Source of the DNA: Chryseobacterium sp. 3008163
GTDB taxonomy: Bacteria > Bacteroidota > Bacteroidia > Flavobacteriales > Weeksellaceae
Assembly (NCBI RefSeq): GCF_003669035.1
Contig: NZ_CP033070.1
Coordinates: 1,302,001-1,366,000, forward strand
Direction: 5' to 3'
Length of the DNA stretch: 64,000 nt
Part shown: positions 25,974-34,857 of the stretch, piece after piece
Numbering within the stretch: the first letter of the stretch is position 1
How the letters are laid out: each line of letters starts with the position of its first letter
Made by a program: the position numbers and the translations under genes
The notes under the pieces: generated by a model
Databases searched by the model: none
Seen by the model: the letters and a program-made list of their open reading frames with translations, nothing else
Told to the model about the DNA's origin: nothing

Positions 25974-26258
25974 CTACATTGCAGCAATATTTTTAAGTTT
26001 AGAGGCTTTGATAAAAGCATCGATGGTTGCAAATATGTGAGCTTTGGTATCACTGTCAAGTTCCTGTATTGCTTTTAGTTTTTTCAGAGTATCGTTGTCG
26101 ATCTGCTCATACTGTCCGTCTTTTACGAGATAATCTAAAGTAACACCTAAAGCATCAGCAATTTTTGTAGCCGCATCAATCGACGGAATATTTCCTTTAA
26201 AGTTCAGTTCGTACTTACTGAAAATATATTTGGTTTTTTGCAAGCTCACACTACTCAA
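25974..26258 (-). pseudogene. 5'-truncated XRE-family regulator, remnant 2
   Basis: The frame holds the second half of an XRE HTH (SKYELNFKGNIPSIDAATKI, ADALGVTLDYLVKDG), then a helical tail ending KLKNIAAM, similar to remnant 1's NIAAL. The usual first 20-25 residues are missing. Instead the frame begins with TTG inside the last codons of the lpxD paralogue (8-base overlap with its stop at 26251), and an in-frame stop lies three codons upstream. The join looks like a deletion or insertion junction at the right edge of the accessory island. Confidence 0.65.
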
Positions 26259-27153
26259 GATTTCTCAGCTTCACCTCTTTCTTAAGATAAGTTTTATAAT
26301 CTTCTGCAAACATCCCAATATAAGTTCCTTTTTTCAGATCTCGGTTGACTCCGGTTTTACCTAGTAAGACAGAGCCACTTTCGATATTGTTTCCTGAAGC
26401 GATGCCAACCTGCCCCCATAAAGTAACCTCATCACCGATGATGCAACAACCTGCAATGCCGACCTGAGAAGCGATTAAGCATTTTTTACCAATCACGGTA
26501 TCGTGCCCAATCTGAATCTGATTATCTAAAACTGAACCTTCACCAATAATGGTAGAATCTGTCACTCCCCTGTCAATGGTGCAGCCGTTTCCGATTTCTA
26601 CGTTGTTTTCGATGATGACGTTTCCTACTGAGATTAAGCGGTCAAAATTTCCGTCTAATTTTCTGTAATAAAATGCGTCGCCACCCAAAACGGTGTTGGA
26701 TTGAATGATGACATTATCTCCAATCACTGTACGATCGCCAATGACAACATTAGGGAAAATAATGGTGTTTTTTCCGATGGTGATGTTGTTTCCAAGGACT
26801 GCAGATGGATGGATTTTTGTGCCCTCTCCTATTTCTACATCATGAAGGGTTTCTGTGAAGTTGTAGATTTTGGTGAAATGGGTACTGATCTTATTGAAAT
26901 CTCCAAACGGATCATCGGAAATTAAAAGAGCCTTACCTTCCGGGCATTCTACTTCTTTATCGATTAAGATGATAGTAGCAGCAGAATTTAAAGCTTTATC
27001 GTAATACTTCGGATGATTAACGAATACAATTTCACCCGATTTTACTCTGTGAATTTCGTTGGTACCAAAAACCTGAAAATCTTCGGAACCTACAAATTTT
27101 GCTCCGATAAGATCTGCAATTGTTTTTAGTTTTTGTGGCTGATGAAACGTCAT
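26251..27153 (-). CDS. LpxD-like UDP-3-O-acylglucosamine N-acyltransferase, second copy
   Basis: A 300-residue left-handed beta-helix acyltransferase. The N-terminal uridine-binding domain is present (residues 1-100: [32 protein letters not shown]). Hexapeptide repeats from about 105 follow ([19 protein letters not shown]). The expected catalytic His is in [13 protein letters not shown]. It is shorter than the canonical LpxD at 30475 (343 residues) and lies nearer sucD, on the far side of efp. Flavobacteriia often carry two lpxD-like genes; this one may use another acyl chain or substrate. Its 3' end borders the island. Confidence 0.85.
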   Translation of the reverse strand: MTFHQPQKLKTIADLIGAKFVGSEDFQVFGTNEIHRVKSGEIVFVNHPKYYDKALNSAATIILIDKEVECPEGKALLISDDPFGDFNKISTHFTKIYNFTETLHDVEIGEGTKIHPSAVLGNNITIGKNTIIFPNVVIGDRTVIGDNVIIQSNTVLGGDAFYYRKLDGNFDRLISVGNVIIENNVEIGNGCTIDRGVTDSTIIGEGSVLDNQIQIGHDTVIGKKCLIASQVGIAGCCIIGDEVTLWGQVGIASGNNIESGSVLLGKTGVNRDLKKGTYIGMFAEDYKTYLKKEVKLRNLE

Positions 27154-27248
27154 ATTTTTAATGATGCTTTTTTAGTTTAATCAACCTTGTCTGGTTTTGA
27201 AACTTAGACAAGATTTGTTTTTCGGTGTGAGTCGCAGCCCGACTTGAT

Positions 27249-27274
27249 GGTCCTTCGACAAGCTCAGGATAAAC
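27249..27274. repeat. Dispersed short repeat (CTTCGACAAGCTCAGGA type)
   Basis: GTCCTTCGACAAGCTCAGGA followed by TAAAC. I recall this string as a very common intergenic repeat in many bacterial genomes, including Bacteroidota. A single copy was noted in this window. Confidence 0.5.
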
Positions 27275-27297
27275 TACAATTGCTGCCCTAAAAATGA

Positions 27298-27327
27298 AAG
27301 CTGAAAGTTGTTATACTTCCAGCTTCC
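27298..27327 (-). terminator. efp: Terminator of efp
   Basis: On the minus strand AAGCTGGAAGT pairs with ACTTTCAGCTT (one bulge) and is followed by TCATTTTT, 15 bases after the efp stop. Confidence 0.7.
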
Positions 27328-27342
27328 TATTATTTTGAATAA

Positions 27343-27909
27343 TTATTCTTTTACTCTTTCTAAGTAAGAACCGTCTTCTGTGCTCACTTTGATTTTGTCG
27401 CCAGCTTCAATGAACAAAGGTACCATTACTCTTGCTCCTGTCTCAACGATTGCATTTTTCAGCGCGTTGGTTGCTGTATTTCCTTTCACACCCGGATCAG
27501 CTTCTACCACCTCTAAATAAACTGACTGAGGAAGCTCTGCAGAAAGCGGAGTTTCATCAACTTCTTTCAAAATGATCGTTACTTCTTCACCTGCTTTCAT
27601 CAGATTAGAGTTTTCAATCATTTCTTTGTCTAAGTATAGTTGAGAGAAATCTTCATTATTCATGAAGTGGAAACCATTCTCATCATCATAAAGATATTGG
27701 AATTTTCTTGTAATAACTTTCACTTCGTCAATTTTATGACCTGCAGAAAAAGTATTATCAATAACTTTACCGTTGGTTACCGATTTTAATTTTGTTCTCA
27801 CGAAAGCAGGACCTTTTCCTGGTTTTACGTGCATAAATTCGATTACTTTAAAAATATCATTGCTGTACTCGATGCAAAGACCTTTTTTTATATCGTTACT
27901 TGTTGCCAT
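27343..27909 (-). CDS. efp: Translation elongation factor P
   Basis: The 188-residue factor relieves ribosome stalling at polyproline. It has an N-terminal KOW-like domain (SNDIKKGLCIEYSNDIFKVIEF). The loop lysine is K32 in HVKPGKGPAFVRTKLKS. Two OB domains follow, with the signature KNAIVETGARVMVPLFIEAGDKIKV near the C-terminus. Length and start are standard. It lies in the lipid A gene block on the same strand and has its own terminator downstream. Confidence 0.97.
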   Translation of the reverse strand: MATSNDIKKGLCIEYSNDIFKVIEFMHVKPGKGPAFVRTKLKSVTNGKVIDNTFSAGHKIDEVKVITRKFQYLYDDENGFHFMNNEDFSQLYLDKEMIENSNLMKAGEEVTIILKEVDETPLSAELPQSVYLEVVEADPGVKGNTATNALKNAIVETGARVMVPLFIEAGDKIKVSTEDGSYLERVKE

Positions 27910-27932
27910 TTAATTATTGTATGTTATTTTTT

Positions 27933-28280
27933 TTATTTTGATTTGTAGACCTGAAGGCTCAAAACCTTTCTTCCAAGCATATCCATCCCATCAATTCTAG
28001 GTTTGTAATAAGTCCCTGCATCTGCTGCAGTTACTGCACGATTATTTATTACTGTATTAAAATTGATGGTATTAATTAAAAGCCGGTCTAAATTTTTGTT
28101 GACTTCTGATGAACTTTTTAGGTCAGAATTTAAATTTGAAAAAGATATTTTAGAATAATCCAGAATTGAATTTACATTTCTTACTGCAATTGAATCTTTA
28201 AGATTCAAAGACACCACTTTTTTCTGCTGTGCAAAAATAAAAGAAGAAAATACTGTAAAAATTAATACTAAATTTTTCAT
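27933..28280 (-). CDS. Hypothetical secreted protein
   Basis: A 115-residue protein with signal peptide MKNLVLIFTVFSSFIFAQ. The mature part is Ser/Asn-rich and ends with MDMLGRKVLSLQVYKSK. No family recognised. It lies between lpxA (16 bases away) and efp (23 bases), so it is likely co-transcribed with the lipid A genes. Confidence 0.7.
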   Translation of the reverse strand: MKNLVLIFTVFSSFIFAQQKKVVSLNLKDSIAVRNVNSILDYSKISFSNLNSDLKSSSEVNKNLDRLLINTINFNTVINNRAVTAADAGTYYKPRIDGMDMLGRKVLSLQVYKSK

Positions 28281-28296
28281 TCTGATTCAATTTAAA

Positions 28297-29085
28297 TTAT
28301 TCTTTTCCTGTTCCGTATCCTTTTACGATACCTCTTGGAGAGTTTTGGATGAACTGTAGAATTTCGTCTCTTTCTGCTGTAGGAAGCATTTCTTTTTCGA
28401 TGTGTGAAACTGCCTGAGAAACGTTCATTTTCATCTGAAAGATTGCTCTGTAAATTTTTTGAATTTCAAAGATTTTATCATTAGTAAATCCTCTTCTTCT
28501 TAAACCTACAGAATTTATTCCTGCATAAGACATCGGCTCACGCGCTACTTTTACATAAGGCGGAATATCTTTTCTTACCAAAGTTCCTCCAGAAATCATC
28601 ACGTGCTTCCCAATTTTTCCAAACTGGTGAACAGCACTTAAGCCACCCATTACCGTAAAATCACCTATTTCTACGTGACCTGCAATACCGCATCCGTTAA
28701 CGATGATTACATGATCACCTATCACACAGTCATGTGCAATATGAGAAGTCGCCATAATCAGACAGTTACTGCCAATTTTAGTATAACCTAAAGCTTTTGT
28801 CCCTCTGTTTACGGTAACACATTCTCTAATCGTTGTATCATCACCGATGATGGTCTGCGTATCTTCACCATCAAATTTCAGATCCTGAGGAATAGCGGAA
28901 ATTACCGTTCCAGGAAAAATCCTGCAGTTTTTTCCGATTCTCGCACCATCCATGATGGTTACGTTAGATCCAATCCAAGTACCTTCACCTATTTCCACAT
29001 CACCTGCAATGGTTGTAAATGGTTCTACAATTACATTTTTACTGATTTTTGCACGTTTATCAACGGCGGCTAATTGATGAATCAT
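28297..29085 (-). CDS. lpxA: UDP-N-acetylglucosamine acyltransferase
   Basis: The 262-residue enzyme makes the first committed step of lipid A synthesis, O-acylating UDP-GlcNAc. A left-handed beta-helix of hexapeptide repeats fills residues 1-185. The catalytic His lies in ATSHIAHDCVIGDH, followed by GGLSAVHQFGKIGKH and a C-terminal helical domain (RRRGFTNDKIFEIQKIYRAI). The ATG follows the fabZ stop directly (TAAATG). It is part of the lpxD-lpxC/fabZ-lpxA operon. Confidence 0.96.
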   Translation of the reverse strand: MIHQLAAVDKRAKISKNVIVEPFTTIAGDVEIGEGTWIGSNVTIMDGARIGKNCRIFPGTVISAIPQDLKFDGEDTQTIIGDDTTIRECVTVNRGTKALGYTKIGSNCLIMATSHIAHDCVIGDHVIIVNGCGIAGHVEIGDFTVMGGLSAVHQFGKIGKHVMISGGTLVRKDIPPYVKVAREPMSYAGINSVGLRRRGFTNDKIFEIQKIYRAIFQMKMNVSQAVSHIEKEMLPTAERDEILQFIQNSPRGIVKGYGTGKE

Positions 29086-30482
29086 TTACTCAACTTTATT
29101 TTTTGCAACCTGAGCCATAAGCTCAGCTTCTACTGCTATCGTGTCACCAACATATCCGTAACCCTGCATGTGCACGATACCTCTTCTGATTGGTTCAATC
29201 AATTCAATTTTGAAAATCATAGTATCACCAGGAACTACTTTTCTCTTGAATTTTACTTTATCCATTTTGATGAAGTAAGTAGAATAGTTTTCAGGATCCG
29301 GCACACTTGCTAAAACCAAAATACCACCTGTCTGCGCCATAGCTTCAACTTGTAAAACTCCAGGCATTACAGGCTCTTTCGGGAAGTGACCCACGAAGAA
29401 AGGCTCGTTCATCGTCACATTCTTTAAACCTACCACATGAGAATCTGATAACTCAAGAATCTTGTCAATCAATAAAAACGGCGGTCTGTGAGGCATCAAC
29501 TTCATAATTCCGTTAATGTCAAAAACAGGTTCTTTATTTAAGTCAAAATCAGGAACGTTTTTCTTTTTTGTAATTTCCAATGACGGTTCAGTTTTTTAGC
29601 AAACTGAGTATTTACAAAATGTCCTGGTTTATTGGCAATAATTTTACCTTTAATTTTTACTCCACATAAAGCTAAATCACCAATTACATCAAGCAATTTG
29701 TGTCTTGCAGCTTCATTTGGAAAGTTTAAAGTTAAATTATCAAGAATTCCGTTGGGTCTGATCGCAACGTGATCTTTACCAAAGGCTTTCTTTAATTTCT
29801 CTGTTGTTTCAGCAGTGAGATCTTTATCAACATATACAATGGCATTAGAAATATCTCCTCCTTTGATCAAACCGTGATCAAGAAGCATTTCCAATTCATG
29901 TAAAAAGCTGAATGTTCTTGCCGAAGAAATTTCTTCTTTAAACTCTGAAATATTTTTTATGGTAGCATTCTGAGTTCCTAAAACTTTAGTCCCAAAATCT
30001 ACCATGGTTGTAATCTCGTAATTATCTGAAGGGATAATTGTAATCTCAGAACCGGTGGCAGGATCGCTGTAACTTAGAACTTCTTTCACTACCAAATATT
30101 CTCTGGCAAGTTTTTGCTCCACAATTCCTACGCTTTCAATTGCTTCTACAAAAAATTTAGAAGAACCATCTAAAATTGGAGGTTCTGAAGCATCCATCTC
30201 TAAATAAGCATTGTCGATATCGCAGCCTACTAATGCCGCTAAAAGATGCTCGCAAGTGTTGATTTTTACGCCTAATTTCTCAAGAGTTGTCCCTCTTTCA
30301 GTAGCTACAACATAGTTTACATCAGCCTCGACCTGAGGGTGACCCTCAAGATCTGTTCTTACGAAGATGAAACCTGTATTTTCTTTAGCAGGTTTGATGG
30401 TCAATTTTACTTCTTTACCAGTATGAAGGCCAATTCCGGATAGAGTAACCTCTTCCTGAAGTGTTTTTTGCATATCACTCAT
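29086..30482 (-). CDS. lpxC/fabZ: Bifunctional LpxC deacetylase / FabZ dehydratase, split by a one-base frameshift
   Basis: In Bacteroidota LpxC and FabZ are one protein. Here the LpxC part (from 30482; [31 protein letters not shown]) runs to NRHWKLQKR and then out of frame. The FabZ part ([10 protein letters not shown], the active His in [20 protein letters not shown]) is in another frame. Adding one base to the A/T runs at 29558-29569 gives [14 protein letters not shown] and a 465-residue fusion, the normal length. LpxC deacetylates UDP-3-O-acyl-GlcNAc; FabZ dehydrates 3-hydroxyacyl-ACP. The start at 30482 overlaps the lpxD stop by eight bases. Confidence 0.93.
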
Positions 30483-31506
30483 TAGTCTGATCTTTTGAGT
30501 TATTCTCAAGATTATTTATTCGTTTTACGAGCTCAGGAAGATTCCTGAAATGAACGTAACTTCTAAGATAGTCGTTATAACTGATTGCCGGCGAACCGTA
30601 AACCGTTTCTTTATCATTCACATGAGAATTCACACCACTCTGTGCCTGAATTTTCACCTGATTTCCAATTTTAATATGTCCTACGATACCAACCTGACCG
30701 CCAATCTGATTCCAATCGCCAACAATTGTAGATCCTGCGATACCAGTTTGTGAAGCGATTACGTTGTTCTGACCAATTTTTACATTGTGCGCAATTTGAA
30801 TCAAATTATCAATTTTAGTTCCTTTACCGATTACCGTTGAGCCAATTGTCGCTCTGTCGATGCTGCAGTTTGAACCAATTTCAACATCATCCTCAATGAT
30901 TACATTCCCCAACTGAGGAATTTTTTTGAAACCTTCAGGAGTCGGCTGAAAACCAAAACCATCACCACCAATCACTGTATTGGAATGAATGACACAATTA
31001 TCTCCAATAATGCAATAATCGTAAATTCTTGCACCACTGTCAATTTTACAGTTTTTACCGATCTTCACTCCTTTTCCGATATAAACCTGAGGATAAATCT
31101 GTGATCCTTCCCCGATTTTGGCTTTCTCAGAAACATAAGTAAATGCTCCAACATAAGCTTTATCACCTACCACTGCGGTATCGTGAATAGAAGCACCGTC
31201 TTCAACACCTTCTTTTCTTCCCTGCATTTCCTGATATAAATTCATCAGAACCTGAAAAGAAAGATAGGCATCTTTCACAGCAATGATCGTCTGGTCGTAA
31301 CTTTCTTTGGTTAAAATATTTTCCGATACGATAAGAACGGAGCAATTTGAAGTATCTAAATAGTGCGAAAAACGTTCTTGGGCAATAAAAGAAAGATGCC
31401 CTGCTTCCCCACTTTCAATAGGCGAAACTCCTGTTATAAGTGCATTTTCGTCACCTATAATTTTTCCGTCAATAAAACTCGCAATTTGCGAAGCTGTGAA
31501 TTCCAT
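30475..31506 (-). CDS. lpxD: UDP-3-O-acylglucosamine N-acyltransferase
   Basis: The 343-residue canonical LpxD adds the second acyl chain in lipid A synthesis. The N-terminal domain ([20 protein letters not shown]) precedes hexapeptide repeats, the catalytic His in [14 protein letters not shown] and the standard [14 protein letters not shown] start at the ATG at 31506, since the longer reading from 31524 runs into the -7 box at 31513. It is first in the lpxD-lpxC/fabZ-lpxA operon. Confidence 0.96.
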   Translation of the reverse strand: MEFTASQIASFIDGKIIGDENALITGVSPIESGEAGHLSFIAQERFSHYLDTSNCSVLIVSENILTKESYDQTIIAVKDAYLSFQVLMNLYQEMQGRKEGVEDGASIHDTAVVGDKAYVGAFTYVSEKAKIGEGSQIYPQVYIGKGVKIGKNCKIDSGARIYDYCIIGDNCVIHSNTVIGGDGFGFQPTPEGFKKIPQLGNVIIEDDVEIGSNCSIDRATIGSTVIGKGTKIDNLIQIAHNVKIGQNNVIASQTGIAGSTIVGDWNQIGGQVGIVGHIKIGNQVKIQAQSGVNSHVNDKETVYGSPAISYNDYLRSYVHFRNLPELVKRINNLENNSKDQTNE

Positions 31507-31512
31507 ATTCTG

Positions 31513-31520
31513 CAAAGATA
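31513..31520 (-). promoter_or_regulatory. -7 promoter box of the lpx operon
   Basis: TATCTTTG on the minus strand, ending seven bases before the lpxD ATG. The transcript would have almost no leader. Confidence 0.5.
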
Positions 31521-31596
31521 ACAAATTCTATTATTCACCAACATTTTTTAGTTTGAGGAATACAGATTTTAATATTCTTTAAGAAATTTAAATTCT

Positions 31597-32802
31597 TTAA
31601 TGTCTTGGAAAAGTAAGGATGTATCGTGTTGTTTTATTAGTAATCAAACCAGATAAAAGCTGATCTTCTGATTCGTCTAGTCTTAATATTTTTCCGCTTT
31701 TCTGTAATAAAAATATTGGCTGTTTATCAGTATTATAAGGCAACAAGCTACGCTCAATCTCGTGTATAAGTTCGTGAGCATTGTCTATTCCTAAAAACTC
31801 ATTGGTGCTTTTTATTTTTTCTTTCACAAATTCCGGATCGAAAGGTTGTGAAGAAATAATCGTTTTCGGAAGGTTTCTCTGGATGACGCATTGACACCAA
31901 TAAGAAAGAATGAAATCATCAGATTTTTGCCATAATTTCATAGCATGAATAATATCATTATCATCCATTTGGGTAAATCTTTGCACATCTTCATCGGTTT
32001 CCTCGCTTTTTTCACGATTGAGAAAGTATTTTAAATTCTCAGTTGCGGGCAAATCTATTCCTTGTGAAGCCAGATATTTAGCTCTTTGTAAAATTTTAAC
32101 TAAAATAAACTCAGCCAAAGCCGATGTTTTATGATAATATACCTGCCAGTACATGAACATTCTTGCGGTAAGGAAATTCTCAATAGAATAAACACCTTTT
32201 GCGTCAATCACCAGCTCGTCTTCACACACATTCATCATTGAGATGATTCTTTGGGTATTTACATTTCCCTCAGAAACTCCTGTGAAAAAACTGTCTCTTT
32301 TCAAATAATCTAAACGGTCAACATCTAATTGTGAACTAATCAACTGATTAAAGAACTTTCTGTGATATTTTCCCTGAAACATTTCTATAGCCGTTGAGAG
32401 CTGCCCATTAAACTCATCATTTAATCTGTTCATTAATAATAACGAAAGATTTTCATGATGCCAATCATCCATCAACATATTTTCTAACGCATGAGAAAAC
32501 GGACCGTGACCAATGTCGTGCATTAAAATTGCCAGCATCGCTCCTTTTTCCTCTTCTTCGGAAATCTGAATTCCTTTTTGCTTTAAAGTTTCCAAAGCGG
32601 TAAACATCAAGTGCATTGCACCCAACGCATGATGAAATCTAGTATGAGTCGCTCCGGGAAAAATTAAATTTAAAAGTCCGGTCTGTGAAATTCTTCTTAG
32701 TCTCTGAAAATAAGGATGTTCGATAATATCGAATAAGATTTCGTGAGGAATTTTAATAAAACCGTGTACAGGATCGTTGATAATTTTAAGCTTGTTCTGC
32801 AT
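31597..32802 (-). CDS. HD-domain phosphohydrolase
   Basis: A 401-residue HD-superfamily protein of the YdhJ/dGTPase-like group that usually sits beside lpxD in Flavobacteriia. It shows KIINDPVHGFIKIP, FQRLRRISQTGL, then the metal motif H...HD...H...D: TRFHHALGAMHLMF, AILMHDIGHGPFSHALE and SSQLDVDRLDYLKRDS. Such proteins hydrolyse nucleotides or related phosphate esters; the substrate is unknown. It is monocistronic, 91 bases upstream of lpxD on the same strand, and divergent from porX. Confidence 0.92.
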   Translation of the reverse strand: MQNKLKIINDPVHGFIKIPHEILFDIIEHPYFQRLRRISQTGLLNLIFPGATHTRFHHALGAMHLMFTALETLKQKGIQISEEEEKGAMLAILMHDIGHGPFSHALENMLMDDWHHENLSLLLMNRLNDEFNGQLSTAIEMFQGKYHRKFFNQLISSQLDVDRLDYLKRDSFFTGVSEGNVNTQRIISMMNVCEDELVIDAKGVYSIENFLTARMFMYWQVYYHKTSALAEFILVKILQRAKYLASQGIDLPATENLKYFLNREKSEETDEDVQRFTQMDDNDIIHAMKLWQKSDDFILSYWCQCVIQRNLPKTIISSQPFDPEFVKEKIKSTNEFLGIDNAHELIHEIERSLLPYNTDKQPIFLLQKSGKILRLDESEDQLLSGLITNKTTRYILTFPRH

Positions 32803-33058
32803 TGAAATAACTGTGATGAATGCAAAATTAAGGTATTAAACTTAATTCAGAGAAAATTGAGAAATTTAATCGAATGAATTTTTATTAATAATGCTTTTAA
32901 AACCGAAGATTTTAGATTATCTTCATACCACATATTTTATATTTAAAATCAAAAATATCTTTAACTAAGATTTAACTTTTAGGCGCACCAATTTGGCTTT
33001 TGTTAAAGGGTTTTGGTCGCAGTTTTGATACAATAACCATAGAAAAAATTAAACTTTT

Positions 33059-34603
33059 ATGTCAGAAAAAATATTATGGATCGATGATGAAATAGATTTA
33101 CTCAAACCTCATATCGTATTTTTAGAAAAGAAGGGTTACCATGTAACTCCCGTAAATAATGTGAACGAGGCTTTAGAATTGATAGATTCAGAAAAATTTG
33201 CATTGACGCTTATTGATGAAAATATGCCCGGAATTTCCGGTCTTGAAGCAATACCAATGATCAAAGAGAAAGACAGTTCTCTGAAAATCGTGATGGTTAC
33301 GAAAAGTGAGGAAGAACACATCATGGAAGAAGCAATCGGATCTCAGATTGCAGATTACATTTTGAAACCTGTGAATCCTAACCAAATATTATTATCTCTA
33401 AAAAAGAATCTTCAGGAAGATAATCTTGTAGAGCAGAAAACTATTATTCAATATCAGCAGGAATTCAGAAACCTTTCTATGGAACTTTCTTATTTGAGGA
33501 CGTACCAAGATTGGGCAGAATATTATAAAAAAATCGTCAATTGGGAATTGAAATTTGACAAAGTTGCTGACAATGAATTTGCAGATTTGCTGCAATCTCA
33601 AAAAGAAGAAGCCAATATTCAGTTCGCTAAATTCATTGAAAACAATTATGAAGATTGGTTGAATGGTGGTGATAAGCCATTGATGAGCCACACGTTGTTC
33701 AGAGATAAAGTAAAACCTGAGGTTGAAAAAGATAAAGTTCTTTTGTTGATGGTTGATAATTTAAGATACGATCAGTGGAAAGTCATTGAGCCTTTATTTA
33801 CTAAATTTTACAATAAAGTATCTGAAGATTACTATTACAGTATTCTTCCTACAGCAACTCAATATGCAAGAAATTCATTTTTTGCGGGAATGCTTCCTTC
33901 AGAAATTGAAAAACGTTTTCCGGATAAATGGTTTAATGATAATGAAGACGGAAATAAAAATGAGTATGAGCGTGATTTCTTAGAAGATCAAATGAAAAGA
34001 ATTGGTTTGAATTCTAAATCAATGAAATATCTGAAAGTTTTGAATGCCGATTTTGAGAAGAAAATCTATGAAGATTTTAATCAGCATAAAAACAACGATC
34101 TTTTAGTGATTGTTTACAACTTCATTGATATCTTATCTCACGCAAAAACAGACAATCATATTGTTGATCAGTTAATCAGAGATGATAAAACTTTCCGTTC
34201 GTTGACTTCGAATTGGTTTGAGAATTCATCTTTAATAAAGATTATTAAATTGGCTGCGGAAAGTGGATATAAATTAGTTATTACCACCGATCACGGTACC
34301 GTTTACGTTAAAAAACCAAGTCGTGTTGTCGGAGACAGAGAAACTTCAACCAACATCCGTTATAAAACAGGGAAAAGCTTGACGTATGACGAGAAAGATG
34401 TGTGGGCAGTTACGAATCCTGAAAAAATATTTTTACCTAAAGGAAATTTAAGTTCGAAATATATTTTTGCCAAAAACAATATCTTTCTAGCGTACCCGAA
34501 AAATTACAATCATTTTGTAAATTATTATAAGGAAACCTATCAGCACGGAGGAATTTCTTTAGAAGAATGTATTATTCCAATAAGTGTTTTGGAACCAAAA
34601 TAG
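33059..34603 (+). CDS. porX: T9SS regulator PorX, response regulator with PglZ domain
   Basis: A 514-residue protein. Residues 1-120 are a receiver domain with acidic pair D10/D11... (WIDDEIDLL), phospho-acceptor D53 (LTLIDENMPG) and K103 (DYILKPVNP). Residues about 200-510 form the PglZ alkaline-phosphatase-like domain (VLLLMVDNLRYDQW, SILPTATQYARNSFFAGMLP, VIVYNFIDILSHAKTD, LVITTDHGTVYVKKPSRVVG). In Porphyromonas and Flavobacterium, PorX with PorY and SigP controls type IX secretion. Its presence fits the T9SS cargo genes elsewhere in the window. It is a single gene ending at a strong terminator. Confidence 0.95.
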   Translation: MSEKILWIDDEIDLLKPHIVFLEKKGYHVTPVNNVNEALELIDSEKFALTLIDENMPGISGLEAIPMIKEKDSSLKIVMVTKSEEEHIMEEAIGSQIADYILKPVNPNQILLSLKKNLQEDNLVEQKTIIQYQQEFRNLSMELSYLRTYQDWAEYYKKIVNWELKFDKVADNEFADLLQSQKEEANIQFAKFIENNYEDWLNGGDKPLMSHTLFRDKVKPEVEKDKVLLLMVDNLRYDQWKVIEPLFTKFYNKVSEDYYYSILPTATQYARNSFFAGMLPSEIEKRFPDKWFNDNEDGNKNEYERDFLEDQMKRIGLNSKSMKYLKVLNADFEKKIYEDFNQHKNNDLLVIVYNFIDILSHAKTDNHIVDQLIRDDKTFRSLTSNWFENSSLIKIIKLAAESGYKLVITTDHGTVYVKKPSRVVGDRETSTNIRYKTGKSLTYDEKDVWAVTNPEKIFLPKGNLSSKYIFAKNNIFLAYPKNYNHFVNYYKETYQHGGISLEECIIPISVLEPK

Positions 34604-34627
34604 TTTTTTCATAGTTATAATTTTGGG

Positions 34628-34670
34628 CTCGGGCGGAAAAAATCTTCGATTTTTTCCGCCCGAGTTTTTT
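34628..34670 (+). terminator. Strong terminator after porX
   Basis: CTCGGGCGGAAAAAATC pairs with GATTTTTTCCGCCCGAG across a TTC loop, followed by six Ts. The perfect 17-base stem makes this the strongest hairpin in the window. Confidence 0.9.
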
Positions 34671-34809
34671 CGTTTTTAAATAAAGTACCCTTTTTTTTAA
34701 CAGCAGAAGAATCAAAATATTTTTCAGCGATGAAAGTTTGTAATTTGTAAAATGAAGACCTTGCATTTTTGTAAGCTTTTGAAGTTCTTTTTTCAAGCAT
34801 TTCTTTTGT

Positions 34810-34817
34810 TACTTTTG
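34810..34817 (+). promoter_or_regulatory. -7 promoter box (TACTTTTG)
   Basis: Fits TAnnTTTG, 40 bases before the exodeoxyribonuclease gene. No well-spaced -33 box. Confidence 0.5.
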
Positions 34818-34857
34818 TGGTAATAAAATTTCATCTCTTTATATTCTATTTTTAATT

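Noticed and set aside
25622-26078. Plus-strand ORFs across the XRE remnants and repeat 2
   Set aside because: They are read through the repeat and opposite the XRE frames; no start signal or family resemblance.
26251-31506. Recent duplication of lpxD
   Set aside because: The two copies differ in length and throughout their sequence; they are old paralogues, not a recent event.
34615-34800. 61-codon minus-strand ORF between porX and the exodeoxyribonuclease gene
   Set aside because: Its N-terminus looks protein-like, but the last third is the perfect 17-base hairpin of the porX terminator read through, and there is no minus-strand promoter box. It could be a truncated real gene, so it deserves a homology search.
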